NCBI GenBank assembly: GCA_017893485.1
Contig: CM030363.1
Location: forward strand, 171,727,456 to 171,791,455
Direction: 5' to 3'
DNA: 64,000 nt
Source: Hemerocallis citrina
Lineage: Eukaryota > Streptophyta > Magnoliopsida > Asparagales > Asphodelaceae
The position numbers were made by a program, and so were the translations under genes. The notes under the pieces are model-generated. The model did not search any database, had not been told where the DNA came from, and was given only the letters and a program-made list of their open reading frames with translations. Shown piece after piece: positions 41,900-52,718 of this stretch (position 1 is its first letter; each line of letters starts with the position of its first letter).

Positions 41900-44164
41900 G
41901 AACTGAGCTCCCCATTGTAGCGGTGTAGCATGTTCATGTTGCCTGTTAACTTCCTACAGCTTGGCCTACGCTAGCTGTTGTTGGGAACTTTATTTTCATG
42001 TGAAATGCAGAGGCAACTACATGGAAGGCCGCTAGCCCGGGACAGCCGAATATAGCGTTGCATGTGGCTTTGACATCGACTACCATAAAATCTTAGTGCT
42101 TCTATTCGAATAGCAGGGGCTTTCCCTGCTGTCACATCCAGTATGACGACTCCTTCTACTTGAACGGGGACACTGGAGAATTCGTGGAGTGTGGCTTAAG
42201 TCGTTCTCGAGAGAGCTTGAGAGCCTCGAATGTGGCCATAAAGAGAATGTTTACTGAGCTGCCATTGTCCACCAGGATGCGGCGTACCTCATGATTTAGC
42301 ATGCAAAGGTTTATGACCAATGTGTCGTAATAAGGTGTTCGGACGCCTTCTAAGTCATTGTCAGAGAAGGATACCGGGACCTTGGTGCGTTCGGCAGGTA
42401 GAATGTTATCTAAAGAGTTGAATTCCCTGACGAAAGCTTTGCGGGAGGAGTTAGAATATCTCCCCCATCGGGCCTCCATGAATGGAGTGGAGGATGGCCA
42501 TGTGTTGAGAGTCTTGCGGCTCGTATGGCCTCTCATGATGCTTATTTGCCCCTTGGGATGGAGGATTTTTAGCGTCGTTATCTTTCTGAACGAAGTTGGG
42601 GAGATAGCCCCTGCGAATCAGGGCTTCCAGTTCTTCCTTAAGGGCTCGACAGTTGTCAGTAGTGTGTCCATGATCTCTGTGAAATGTGCACCACTTATTT
42701 TTGTCTCTTCTCCTGCTAGACGTTGACATCGTGGGACGAGGGCAGATTATTCTGTCCTTCTCAACTTCCATGAGGATGTCAGATATGCTTGCATTGAAAG
42801 GAGTGAACTTATCAAAGCGTGGCACTAGAGTTGGACGGCATGAACTTGCACCATTTTTCTGAAACTTTCAGAGTTTTTCCTCACTTGTATTCTTCCGTTT
42901 GTTCCCGGAAGATGCATCATTCTTGCCTTGAGGATAGAGAGCATCCTCGACCCTGGTATACTTGTCACTCCTTTCTAGGAGCTCAGTGAAACTTTTGGGT
43001 GGCTTTTTTGCAATGGAAGCTTTCAGGTATTTGTTAGTAACGTTGTGGCGGAAAGCCGCAGCCGCTACTGAAGTGTTCAAGGAGGAAATCGACCTTGCTT
43101 TAGTTGTAAAATATCTGACAAAGTCTTTTAGCAGTTCTCAATCTCTTTGCTTCCGTTCTAGCAGGGAGACACCGATCTTTTCAGCTCTCTGGCTAGTAAT
43201 GAAGTGTGCAATGACGAGTTCTTCGAGCTGATCGAAAGAAAATATGGATTCAAGAGTCAGATGTGAATACCATTCCCTTGGTGATCCTTTTGGTGTTGTG
43301 GAAAATATCCGACACATGAGTGAACGGTGGCGTTATAGACCATTATGAGTGTTTTAAAGCTCTCAATATGGTCTGTCGAGTCTGATTCTCCGTTGTGGGA
43401 TTCAAATTTTGGGGCCTCGAAGACCTTTGGGATGGGTGCATCGAGGATGGCTTTCCTGAAAGGAGGTTGACTAGGGCAGTAGGCCCTGTTGGAGTGATTT
43501 CTCTCATTCTTCATTTGTTCTAGGCGATCTTCTACTACTTGGATAAGGCGAAGGAGTTGGTCGTCCTTCTCCTGAGATCCAGTTGAGTCGGCGGATCCTT
43601 CGTTAGGGGGGAGGCTCAGATCTTGACTCCCTTGGATAGCATAGAGGATGTCAAGCTTGAACTTATCCAGTTCGGCCCTAGTGACTGGGCATTTTGCCCT
43701 CTGTTCTGCTCAGGAAGTCTTCGATTCTCATGAGTTGGGCTCCTCATTGTTGGACGCCCCCTGTGAGAGGAGAATTGCCTTGATCTTTTTCTAGAAGGAT
43801 GAGGTCTCTGGTTTGCTTGATGTCCCGAACGGGAGGCCTCAGATCGGGCGCGCCTCTCGTTCAACCTCATTCGCAAGTCGGCTTCTGGTTGACTTTTATT
43901 GATGATCTGGCAGAGATCTCTAGACCCCCGTGGGCCTTGCGAAGCCATTGAATCAGTTAAGGCATTATAGACTGAGATGCGGCCGTACTGAGGATATTGT
44001 TCACGCTGGGAGCCCCCCAGCGCCTCTCCGTTGGAAGGCACGTGATTAGGCTACTGGGGTGATTGCTGAGTAGGAATTTGATCATCCATAGGAGGAGCTG
44101 GTTGAAGAAGAGAGGTAGTGCGACGGCTGGAGGCCACCCCTTTACTTCTTAGTCTTTGTGTCAT
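41900..44164 (-). pseudogene. Gypsy gag and protease, interrupted
   Basis: On the minus strand the start ATG is at about 44164, and an Arg/Ser-rich N-terminus runs to 43616. The retrotransposon gag core follows: DAPIPKVFEAPKFESHNGES, then DHIESFKTLIMVYNA at about 43440-43340. SFDQLEELVIAHFITSQRAE, then VAAAAFRHNVTNKYLKASIA and PPKSFTELLERSDKYTR, lie at 43230-42960. WCTFHRDHGHTTDNCRALKE is at about 42700-42640. The aspartic protease follows with RRILVDNGSSVNILF (DNG for the usual DGG/DTG) and, near 42060-41960, DVKATCNAIFGCPGL. Several frameshifts and stops break it. Confidence 0.88.
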
Positions 44165-44195
44165 GGAGACAAGCTCGACTTGTGCAGTAGTTCCC

Positions 44196-44211
44196 ACAGA
44201 TGGTGCCAATC
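44196..44211 (-). promoter_or_regulatory. Putative primer-binding site
   Basis: On the minus strand GATTGGCACCATCTGTGG lies directly after the LTR end. A TGGCRCC(A/G)TCTGTGGG motif is common at this position in plant gypsy elements. I do not assign the tRNA. Confidence 0.6.
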
Positions 44212-44846
44212 TGTTGCTGCTTATTTCGGTGTGGGAGCAAACAGATAGTGAGTTAATAATTGAAGGAAACTACTAAAAGTCAAACCTATGACCCTGGCCG
44301 TTAATAACGGTTTGAGATCCTGAGATTGAATCTGGATCGTTGATTGACCACCGTGATCTTCATCCGACGGTTGCTGATGTGGCTGATGGACCCACAAAAA
44401 GCCTGAAACACGGGGGGTGGCCCCGACGACAGACTCTCCGATGCTCAAGTCAGAACCAGAAAGAAAGAGAGAATATGAGAGTGAAAACTAGCAAATTGTT
44501 GATTATCTTCTAACTGAATAGGGAGAGGGGTATTTTTAGGCCTGAGAGACATTTCAAGAGATTGATTTGTGTCCGTTGGATCGATTTAACTACCTTATCT
44601 CTTTCATGTCTCTCCCCCTCAAGAGATAAGATATCCTTGTTAGGGAATAAGAGATTTGACTCCTAGCCAGCATGGGTTGGGTGTCTCTCCTAGTGGGCAT
44701 ACTCTGTCACTTTTCATGGGCTTGGGAGAAGCCCATATCTTGAAGTAGGCCCAGACCTATAAAAGAGGCCTGTGATGGCTGATCTACATGTGGATGGTTT
44801 GAGATCTGTGCAAGAATCATACGGCTCTGATCTGCTGCAATTTTTA

Positions 44847-44852
<6 letters not shown>
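44212..44852 (-). repeat. 5' LTR of gypsy element 2
   Basis: Read on the minus strand it starts TGATGGTAAAAATTGCAG and ends ATAAGCAGCAACA, 641 bp. It shares its final part and the GACTTGAGC(A)TCGGAG block with the LTR at 6258-6832. On its outer side it is bounded by a TA microsatellite. Confidence 0.85.
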
Positions 44853-44916
<64 letters not shown>

Positions 44917-45080
44917 CCAGAACTAGTATATATCCATTTCACTTTTGAGTTAAGTAATCCCTTTAGTTTCATTATTATATATCAATCTATAGAAATAGTA
45001 TATATCCATTTCACTTTTGAGTTAAGTAAACCTAAACTTGTACAGATTGATCATCGATACTACTATCTCTTAGAACTTCC

Positions 45081-45120
<40 letters not shown>

Positions 45121-45290
45121 CCAGAACTAGTATATATCCATTTCACTTTTGAGTTAAGTAATCCCTTTAGTTTCATTATTATATATCAATCTATAGAAAT
45201 AGTATATATCCATTTCACTTTTGAGTTAAGTAAACCTAAACTTGTACAGATTGATCATCGATACTACTATCTCTTAGAACTTCCATTAAT
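44853..45290. repeat. TA microsatellites and a 205-bp tandem duplication
   Basis: (TA)n at 44853-44913 and 45083-45118. The unit beginning ATCCAGAACTAGTATATATC is at 44914 and again at 45119. Each unit also holds an inner repeat of AGTATATATCCATTTCACTT about 80 bp apart. Confidence 0.92.
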
Positions 45291-46159
45291 ACTACTATCT
45301 CTTAGGGTTTGGTATGTGACTTTAAAACATTAACATATCTCTACATACGTATAGGGTCACCAAAATTGGTGAGGCATTGCAGAACAAGGCAGTGTAGGGT
45401 CCTTTGCCGCGGTTGGAAAACTGAAGCTGTCACCAATTTTGCATTGGTTGCAAACAGTACTACCTATGGCTTCTAAATGCCATGCAGTGCCAATTGCTAC
45501 TTATGAGTGTTTCTTTAAGACCTGGTTTCTTATGCATATATATATATTTTCCCCCATGTGTGTACATATGGTCAAGGAAGACATTCCGTCCACCAATGTG
45601 CATATTTACTGAAATATGAGCTTCTTCTTTTCAATTTTTTTGTGTGCCTAGGTAATACATTTTCTGGAATTTTGTTGATTTTAGTGAATATGTTTAGTGT
45701 TTGGGCAATTGTGTGGGATTATTGGGAGTGAGAAAATGTATATTTTAAAATTAGGAGGTGTGGTTACTTTGCTTTAGATCGTGTTTGTTGCTGAATCTTA
45801 TGATGAAGATTGGTTGCTGACTTGCCTGCATTCGTTTTGTTTCTGACTAGCCCATCTTCTAGTTCTCTTCAGCTTTGAATGCTTCAAAGCTTATATGTAA
45901 AATTTAATTTCAAAGGAGAGAACTCTTTCGAACTATAACTGTCAATGAAGGAAACTTTTGGACAAACGGAACAACTTTCATTCCATTTCTTTAATATTTG
46001 ATTAGGAGTATGGCATATCTATAATATTTGATCGTATCGGTAATCTTTCATAATTTAGTTTGAAATGTGATTGTATTTGACTATTATATCTTTGTTGCCT
46101 GTTGATAGTGGGAAATCTTAAATTATTAGTTAATTGACTTAATTAATGTGTTTTTGTAG
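45291..46159 (+). other. Probable intron or upstream part of the CACTA gene
   Basis: No protein family recognised. 45352-45450 contains CACCAAAATTGGTG and, about 75 bp later, CACCAATTTTG, a loose hairpin. Otherwise it is AT-rich DNA. By position it belongs to the CACTA element whose transposase exons follow. Confidence 0.4.
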
Positions 46160-47335
46160 CAAAAACTTTCATGCTCTGTAGTTGTTAATGGATGGGTGGA
46201 TAAATCCGTCTCTAAGAAATGGAGAGATCATAAGAGCTTCCTAAAAGAGAAGTACTATATGCCGGAGAGGACAGAGGCCGAGAATGATAGGGAGGTTCCC
46301 ATACGTGCGACGACACAAGATTGGCAATTTCTTGTTAATTTTTAGAGAAGTGATATGGGAAAGGTATATACTAACGCAACTTCCAGTATTTTGTATTTCT
46401 TTGATGATATACTTCATTGATGTTGCTAATTATAATCATTAACAAAGGAAGGCTAACATCGGTGTCAAAAGCCGAAAGATGTTGAAACTGAAGCATACTA
46501 CTGGGAGCTCCAGCTTTACGGTAGTTCGGGATGAGCTGGTAAAACCACGCTTCTTTTTATCTAAAGTCTTTTATTACAGTCATATACATAGTCCAATATA
46601 AAGGAAATTTCACACATGTTATTTCAAGTTATTTATTTTATTATAGCTAATACATGAACATAATCCTAGATTATGTGGTGAAGTTTTATACCATGTTAAC
46701 TCATATCTCAGGTGTATAGACATCTATTCCAATTAGCAATAAGGATAATAAATTTTGATTTTATGACTAAGACATTTATTTCATTTTATTTGAATTATTT
46801 TATTATAGTTTTAAATACTGATATTACTTATATATAGGAAGCATCAAATGAGGGAGAGGGCGTCGGTGATGTAGATTTTTTTTGAAACTACTTACACGGG
46901 TAAGGATGGAAAATTTAGAGATGACGTTGTAGCCGAGATAGTGGTAAGAATGAAGCCTTCAAATTAATTTTAATTTGGTATTTAATTTTTTTAACTAAAA
47001 TAATTTTTAAAATTAATTGTCTTTGGTACCTTTTGTAGAAGAACGCTAGAACAAAGATTATGGAGAGATATTCTTCTTCTCCCGCCGATCCATTGACGCT
47101 ACAACATGAAGTTCTTTCCAAATTGAGGGGACGTGAGTGTCCCGGTCATGTACGTGGGATGGGGCTAGGACCGACACCCTCCAGTGTCTTCGGTTCTTGT
47201 GCATGTTCTTCCAGTGGGGCCACAAAGGACGAGGTGGATCAGTTGAGGGCAACAGTGGAAATGCTGCAAGCCAAAATGGCCGAAATGGCCACGTTAATTG
47301 GGAAACAGTCACAAGGAATTCCAGCGCAACCACCG
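46160..47335 (+). pseudogene. CACTA transposase_24-type (PF03004) gene, exons 1-4
   Basis: Four exons with GT-AG borders: 46160-46363, 46452-46538, 46838-46943 and 47039-47335. Motifs in order are KKWRDHKSFLKEKYYM, IRATTQDWQFLVNF, KSRKMLKLKHTTGSSSF, ETTYTGKDGKFRDDVV, and ECPGHVRGMGLGPTPS, then a coiled coil (DEVDQLRATVEMLQAKMAEM). This is the layout of the second protein (TNPA-like) of plant CACTA elements, thought to act in transposition with the TNPD transposase. TAG replaces a Trp codon in exon 1 (after FLVNF). Exon 3 is 106 bp because of one extra T in a run of eight. A last exon lies 10 kb away at 57162-57266. TNPD itself is not seen. Confidence 0.82.
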
Positions 47336-47485
47336 GTTAGTATTATACAACTCAATACTCACTTTTGCTATATCTATTTAGTGAACTTTACACTATATAA
47401 GAGAAGTCCCCCATGCATCAACATGTTTACCTCAAGATAACATAATAGGAGATAACATAATGAAGGTAGAGAGTGAACTACATAC

Positions 47486-47487
<2 letters not shown>

Positions 47488-47582
<95 letters not shown>
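47488..47582. repeat. (TA)n microsatellite, about 46 units
   Basis: Uninterrupted TA run, left border of the MITE at 47583. Poly-Ile-Tyr open frames on the other strand are artefacts. Confidence 0.97.
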
Positions 47583-47584
<2 letters not shown>

Positions 47585-47985
47585 AGAGTGCGAGCCTCAT
47601 ATAGAGAGTATGAGAAAAATTTTCTCATACAAAGTAATTATACTCACTTGGTAGGACCATTATGGAAGATTCACTTCGTCCATCATGTTTGTCATATTAA
47701 TGGATGTATGAGTAGAAAAAATCAAGTGGTTTGGAGATCATTCACCCATGCATTATGTGGTAGAAAAATGAATGATTTCAACAGTAATATAAATTGAACC
47801 ACAAGTTGGACCCACATGATGTATGGATGAATGACCTCCAAACTACTTGATTTTTTCTAAACATACATCTATTGACATGATAAACATGATGGACGGAGTG
47901 GATCTTCCATGAGGGCCCCACCAAGTGAATATAATCAGTTTGTATGAGAAAAATTTCCTCATACAAATATGAGGCTCACATTACT
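47583..47985. mobile_element. Palindromic MITE, family P
   Basis: The left arm (GAGCCTCATA...TATGAGAAAAATTTTCTCA) and right arm (TGAGAAAAATTTCCTCATAC...TATGAGGCTC) are inverted copies. The inner parts (CATCATGTTTGTCATATTAA versus TATTGACATGATAAACATGA) pair as well. About 400 bp, no gene, TA repeats on both sides. Confidence 0.87.
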
Positions 47986-48004
47986 CATATATATATATAT
48001 ATAT

Positions 48005-48176
48005 GGGTAAAAGGGATATGAGCAACTTGCTCATTTAATAAATGAGCAATTGATGATGTGGCATGCATGTGATACATTGAGTATCTAATCACTTTTTGGA
48101 TTTCCCAATCACATGCATGCCACCTCATCACTTGCTCATTTACTAAATGAGCAAGTTGCTCATACCCCTTTTTCCC
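48005..48176. mobile_element. Palindromic MITE, family N, copy 4
   Basis: GGGTAAAAGGGATATGAGCA ... TGCTCATACCCCTTTTTCCC, about 172 bp, flanked by (TA)n. Close to 35709-35880 in opposite orientation. Confidence 0.88.

Positions 48177-48177
<1 letters not shown>

Positions 48178-48243
<66 letters not shown>
48178..48243. repeat. (TA)n microsatellite
   Basis: About 30 TA units between two MITEs of different families. Confidence 0.95.
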
Positions 48244-48247
<4 letters not shown>

Positions 48248-48603
48248 TCCCCTTCAGTTGCACACTACTTTTGGTGAGCACTCCGTGAGCACTCACGAAC
48301 TAGAGCGCCTATGACAAATCCGAACCGCTCATATTGTTCTATATACCTTAGATAGCCTAACAATAAAAAATCAAGTAATTTGAAGTTCATTTGCCCATCC
48401 ATCATGCTGTTAGAATTTTCAGCCATACAATTTTGTAATGGTGTAAATCATGGGCAAATGAACTTCAAATTACTTGATTTTTTATTGTTAGGCTATCTAA
48501 GGTATATAGAACAATATGAGCGGTTCGGATTTGTCATAGGTGCTCTATTTCGTGAGTGCTCACGGAGTGCTCACCAAAGTAGTGAGCAACCGAAGATTTC
48601 TCT
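48244..48603. mobile_element. Palindromic MITE, family M-like, copy 4
   Basis: About 360 bp. AGAGTCCCCTTCAGTTGCAC pairs imperfectly with the right end GAGCAACCGAAGATTTCTCT. The inner arms (TATACCTTAGATAGCCTAAC and its complement) pair well. It shares CAGCCATACAATTTTGTAA and CCGAACCG with family M. TA repeats lie on both sides. Confidence 0.87.
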
Positions 48604-49156
48604 ATATATATATATATAATTGTTAACACAAAATCTAATGTGGAGCCATATAGTTGTTCTCATTTGGCCGACAATTAAAACAGTGATTTGAGGGCCGATG
48701 TACCATGGTTAGGTGCACATCGGTTGCAAGTATTTGTTGGGTACTCTCTGGAGATTACCCAAGGGAACCCAATTCTATTTTATATGTTTATAATTTTCTT
48801 GCACTGTTATGTTCAAATATATGCTTAGGGCTCTAGTGCAGTTTTAAAAAATCTCAGTTTTGCTCGAACACAAAAAATTAAACCAAAATTTTAAGTTTCA
48901 TGCGACCCTTGTGGTGCATTAGTTGATAAAGTTTCTCTGTGTATATGATCAAACTCAGATCCAAGTGCAAGCTCCAAGATTGAGTTGGTAGGGACCAAAT
49001 TTAAATACATAGATCAGACAATCACCCTTCTCAATGAACAATAAACGAAACGGTGTCTACAAAGGTATGAATTCTAAAATTTAAGTTTCTTAACTGTCTA
49101 ACCTGAACTGAGCCTCATACTGAATGATAAAGCTATTAATCTATAGTAACATTTTA

Positions 49157-49360
49157 TGTTGAAATATAGTAATTGCTAATGTGTCTATTCTGTTTCCTAA
49201 TCTATAGGAAATAGATTCCCCAAATCTCTCATCTCCTCAATCTTCTCTCAATCTCCTTTCTTTTTCTCCAAGAATATAATTCTTATATATATATATGTAT
49301 ACATAAGAGAAATATATGAATAAGAAAAATATTATTTTTCTCCCAAATCTGTTTTCAATA
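49157..49360 (+). repeat. 5' LTR of copia element
   Basis: TGTTGAAATATAGTAATTGC ... CTGTTTTCAATA. It contains CTTATATATATATATG as a likely TATA region. The partner is 56760-56961. Confidence 0.93.
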
Positions 49361-49373
49361 CGGTATCCGAGCC
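49361..49373 (+). promoter_or_regulatory. Primer-binding site
   Basis: CGGTATCCGAGCC directly after the LTR. One substitution from the tRNA-Met site TGGTATC(C)GAGCC. Confidence 0.8.
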
Positions 49374-50129
49374 TAACAAAATCTAAGCTATTTGAAGAAG
49401 AAAAAGAGACGGAGGTGATCGGATCTGAAGCCTTCATCCCGACCCAATCCCGATCGACTTCATCTCCAACTCCGATCAACTCAGACCCGATCCCCGACAT
49501 CCCCGACTTCATCTCCAACCCCGATCAACTTCATCTCCAACCCCGACCCAATCCCGATCATCACGGACATCCCCAACCCCGATCAACTTAGATCTCACCT
49601 CCTTCATCCTCTCCGCAACACCATTACTGTCCCTCGTCACCGGTCCCTGCCTTCGTCGATCCCGCCACCACTCCTGCCTTCGTCGATCCCATCACCATCA
49701 TCCCCGCTGCTTCCCATATCCACCGTTAACATCCCCTGGCGCCATCACCATCGCAGATCTGAAATCTCGCCCAACTCGAACGGCACCGTCGATCCCCCAC
49801 CCGCCGCTCCAACCACTGCGCCTTCACCATCGAAAGCTCACCCAAATCCCACCATATCTCCAATCCTTGCTGTCATCGATCCTCATCAACCTGACCATCA
49901 CCGAAACCCTGATCACGTTCCCCTTGAGGATTATAACAGATTTTGCTCTTTAGAAGGTTCCATCATCTAAAGACCTGAAGCTGTCGACCTCCCGATTTCA
50001 TCGAAAGAGACTGACTGGTGTTTGCTGGTGTTTGCCTCATCCATTATTGGTGTTTGCTGTTTTTGATCCCGTCCGTTGTTTGGTGTTTAGATCATTGGTT
50101 CTGCTTGCTGTGTTGTTTGTTGTGTTACT
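49374..50129 (+). other. Proline-rich spacer where gag is expected
   Basis: Translated frames are Pro/Ser/Asp-rich with CCGATCAACTTCATC-type short repeats (49450-49580). No UBN2 gag domain is visible before the knuckle at 50150. Gag has probably been deleted or replaced. Confidence 0.5.
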
Positions 50130-51944
50130 ATGAGACAATATCCGTATGAGTCAAGGAAGTGTACTCATTATGGCAAGATCGACTACACGAAAGCTCGTTG
50201 TTATAAGATTATCGGCAATCTGGAAAATTGGGATCATATCAGGGATATTCGGAAGAAGACTTGCAATCAACCCACTTTCGCAGTTGGAGTTGCTGATCGT
50301 GCTGCTGCAGGTAATGATGGTAAGGTTTTAAATATTTTTGCCTCTGTTATGAATAATGCATGGATAATTGATTCGGGTGCTACCAACCATATGACTTTTG
50401 ATTCTAGACAAGTCCAAAATTTTCAACCATCCACCAAATCAACTGTGTCCACTACCAATGGTGATCCTGCCACTGTTACTGGCGAGGGTTCCATACTTCT
50501 CACAAACAAGCTAACCTTAGATGCTAGCCTAGTTGTGCCATTTTTGAATTTTAATCTGTTATCTGTTGCTAAAATTACTACTGTCTTACATTGCATTATA
50601 GTTTTTTGGCCTTTACATTGTGTATTTAAGGATATTCGAACTTGCAAGACGATTGGTTATGGGGTTAGACACAGGATGCTTTATTACCTGGATTTAGAAT
50701 CTGAATGTTCAAGTAAGTTGACTGAAGCTCTAAATGTGGAAGAATCTGAAGGTGAGAAGAAAAAAATAGATATTTGGCTATGGCATCGACGTCTAGGACA
50801 TACTTCTTTTGGTTATTCGAAGAAATTATTTCTAAGTTTATTTTTGAAGATGGATATTTCTGTCTTTCGGTGTGATGTGTGTGAACTCGTAAAAGGTCAC
50901 CGTATCTCGTTTCCCCCAAATCCAATTAGAAGCTCTCTTCCATTTAGTTATTCATTCTGATGTTTGGGGTCCATGTAAAAACACTACATTTGGAGAAGCC
51001 AAATGGTTTGTGAGATTTATTGATGATTGTACTCGTATGACCTGAATTTGTTTGATGAAGTCGAAAAGTGAAGTTAGTGGTTTGTTTCAGAAATTTCACA
51101 AGCATGTTATGACTCATTATAAAGCACAAATTCAAGTTCTTAGGAGTAATAATGACGGAGAGTACCTGATTTCGAATGTGCAACAATATTTAGCGGAACA
51201 CGAGATTGTTCACAAGACTACATGCTCATATACACCTCAATAAAATGAGGTTGCAGAAAGAAAAAACAGATACGTGCTCTGAGGTGGTCCAACTTCTTTT
51301 ATCCATGAAAATATGTCACTCATTTATTGGGGGGAAGCCCCTGCTTCTGCTGCATGCCTAATCAACCGAGTTCCCTCTAGTATCCTAAACTTCCTCACAC
51401 CATTTCAAGTATTAACTGAAGCTGTGAATGCACCAAAAATCGTTAACTTGCCGCCTCGTGTGTTTGGGTGTGTTGCATTTGTTTATCTTCATCAACATGA
51501 ACGTAATAAATTAACTCCTTGAGCTGTCCATTGTGCTTTCGTGGGATATGCAAATGATAAGAAAGGGTATCAGTGCTATCACCCACCAACTCAAAGGATG
51601 TTTGTGACTATGGATATTGTGTTCCATGAAGATGAGATGTATTTTTTCTCTGAGGTTGAACTTCAGGAGGAGTACCGAAGTAAAGTTCAAACTCTTGCTT
51701 GTGATGAAGTGGTTACCATTCAGACTGAACAATCACATATAACGGGTGAAAATCTGGATGTAAGTAATAGCGATCACTTGAATGAAGATTTGGTTGAGGA
51801 AAGAGATCTCCACGAAGAACTGCAATCAGTGCCGAACCTCCTCGAAGATGAACCATCTCCACCACCAACACCGTCAGAATCATCTCTACCACTAGCACCG
51901 TCAGAACCCCAAAACCAATCATCATCGCTGTCCAAAGCTCTAAG
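50130..51944 (+). pseudogene. Copia zinc knuckle, protease and integrase
   Basis: 50130-50960 begins with a degraded knuckle (CTHYGKIDYTKARCYKIIG). The protease active site follows (WIIDSGATNHMT), with NFNLLSVAKITT near its end, and then the pre-integrase zinc region (IWLWHRRLGHTSFGY...CDVCELVKGHR). A frameshift near 50940 and several stops (for instance TGA in FIDDCTRM*) break the integrase core. RSNNDGEYLISNVQQYLAEH should contain the second Asp, where family members have SDNGGEF. It reads NDGEY, so a catalytic position is altered. The integrase C-terminus and linker run to the CACTA insertion point. Confidence 0.87.
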
Positions 51945-52588
51945 AAGCACTACAAGAAAAACCTTTTTTCGCAACGAGGTTTTGGCAACGACTAAAAAGT
52001 TGTTGTGAAAATTAGTTACGGCAACGCGAAAGTCGTTGCTAAAAATAAAATAAAATTTTCCCGGGCCTTTGCACATCGCCGCCAGATTGTGTGTAAATTG
52101 GAAACGATAAATATCATTGCGCCAGATTGTGTGTAAATTGGAAACGATAAATGTTGTTGCGCCAAATTGTGTGTAAATTGGAAACGATAAATGTCGTTGC
52201 GTATATTTCCTTATATCTACTGCAACGACAGTATTGTTGCCAAAAATATTAATAAAAAAAAATTAACTTAATATCCCCCACCCCACTAAATTCCCCAAAC
52301 CCTGGACGCCACAAAATTTTCCTAATTCCCCAAACCCACCACACCAAATATCGTATCTTTCCTAATACCCGCCGCCACCACATCCCGCCCTAGCATCGAT
52401 TGTGTGTAAATTGGAATTTTCCTAATTCCTCAAATTCCAATCGAAGATCGCGCAAGTCTCAGATCCGTCAAACCCTACATTTCGATCTCTTCTCCTCCCC
52501 CAAATCGGTAATAAAAATCTCTCCTTTTTCTCCTCCATTCTCCCAAAATCTCAGATCTACCCCTAACCCTAATTGTAGGCTTCTGATC

Positions 52589-52718
52589 ATGGAAGCGACC
52601 CCCTCCTCCGACTCCGCCACCGCCGCGGCGGCCAAATGGAGGAGCGACTTTTCCCGCGCTTTCCAGTACTACCTTGACCGGTCAACACCGCACGCGATGG
52701 GACGGTGGGTCGGAACCC
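52589..52718 (+). pseudogene. Captured first coding exon of RER1
   Basis: From ATG at 52589 the frame gives an Ala/Ser-rich start, then KWRSDFSRAFQYYLDRSTPH and MGRWVGTLA. This matches the N-terminus of plant RER1 proteins (Golgi receptors that return ER membrane proteins) up to the first membrane segment. The upstream 52390-52588 resembles a 5' UTR (CCCTAACCCTAATTG). After GTLA the RER1 match stops and sequence of another gene follows in the same frame. Start and frame are intact. Confidence 0.85.

Larger units (their letters stand above)
37818..44852 (-). mobile_element. Non-autonomous Ty3/gypsy element 2 (TR-GAG-like), minus strand
   Basis: Read on the minus strand: LTR (44852-44212), gag and protease remnant (44164-41900), a ~117-bp-type array (41350-40160), unassigned spacer, then a 59-bp array (39370-37825). 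There is no reverse transcriptase, RNase H or integrase and no second LTR, so the 3' end is lost. Family identity with the element at 2258-6832 rests on the LTR end, the gag C-terminal block and the homologous array. Gag frames are broken by shifts and stops. Confidence 0.8.
47336..49156 (+). other. Last intron of the CACTA gene, loaded with TA repeats and MITEs
   Basis: From the GT at 47336 the sequence has no coding content. It holds (TA)n tracts and three palindromic MITEs. 48604-49156 is AT-rich with no feature, ending at the TTTTA duplication of the copia element. The intron resumes at 56967 and ends at 57161. Confidence 0.65.

Noticed and set aside
45352..45470. Possible miRNA precursor (CACCAAAATTGGTG ... 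CACCAATTTTG)
   Set aside because: The paired arms are only about 11 bp and the rest does not fold convincingly by eye. A folding run and small-RNA reads would be needed.
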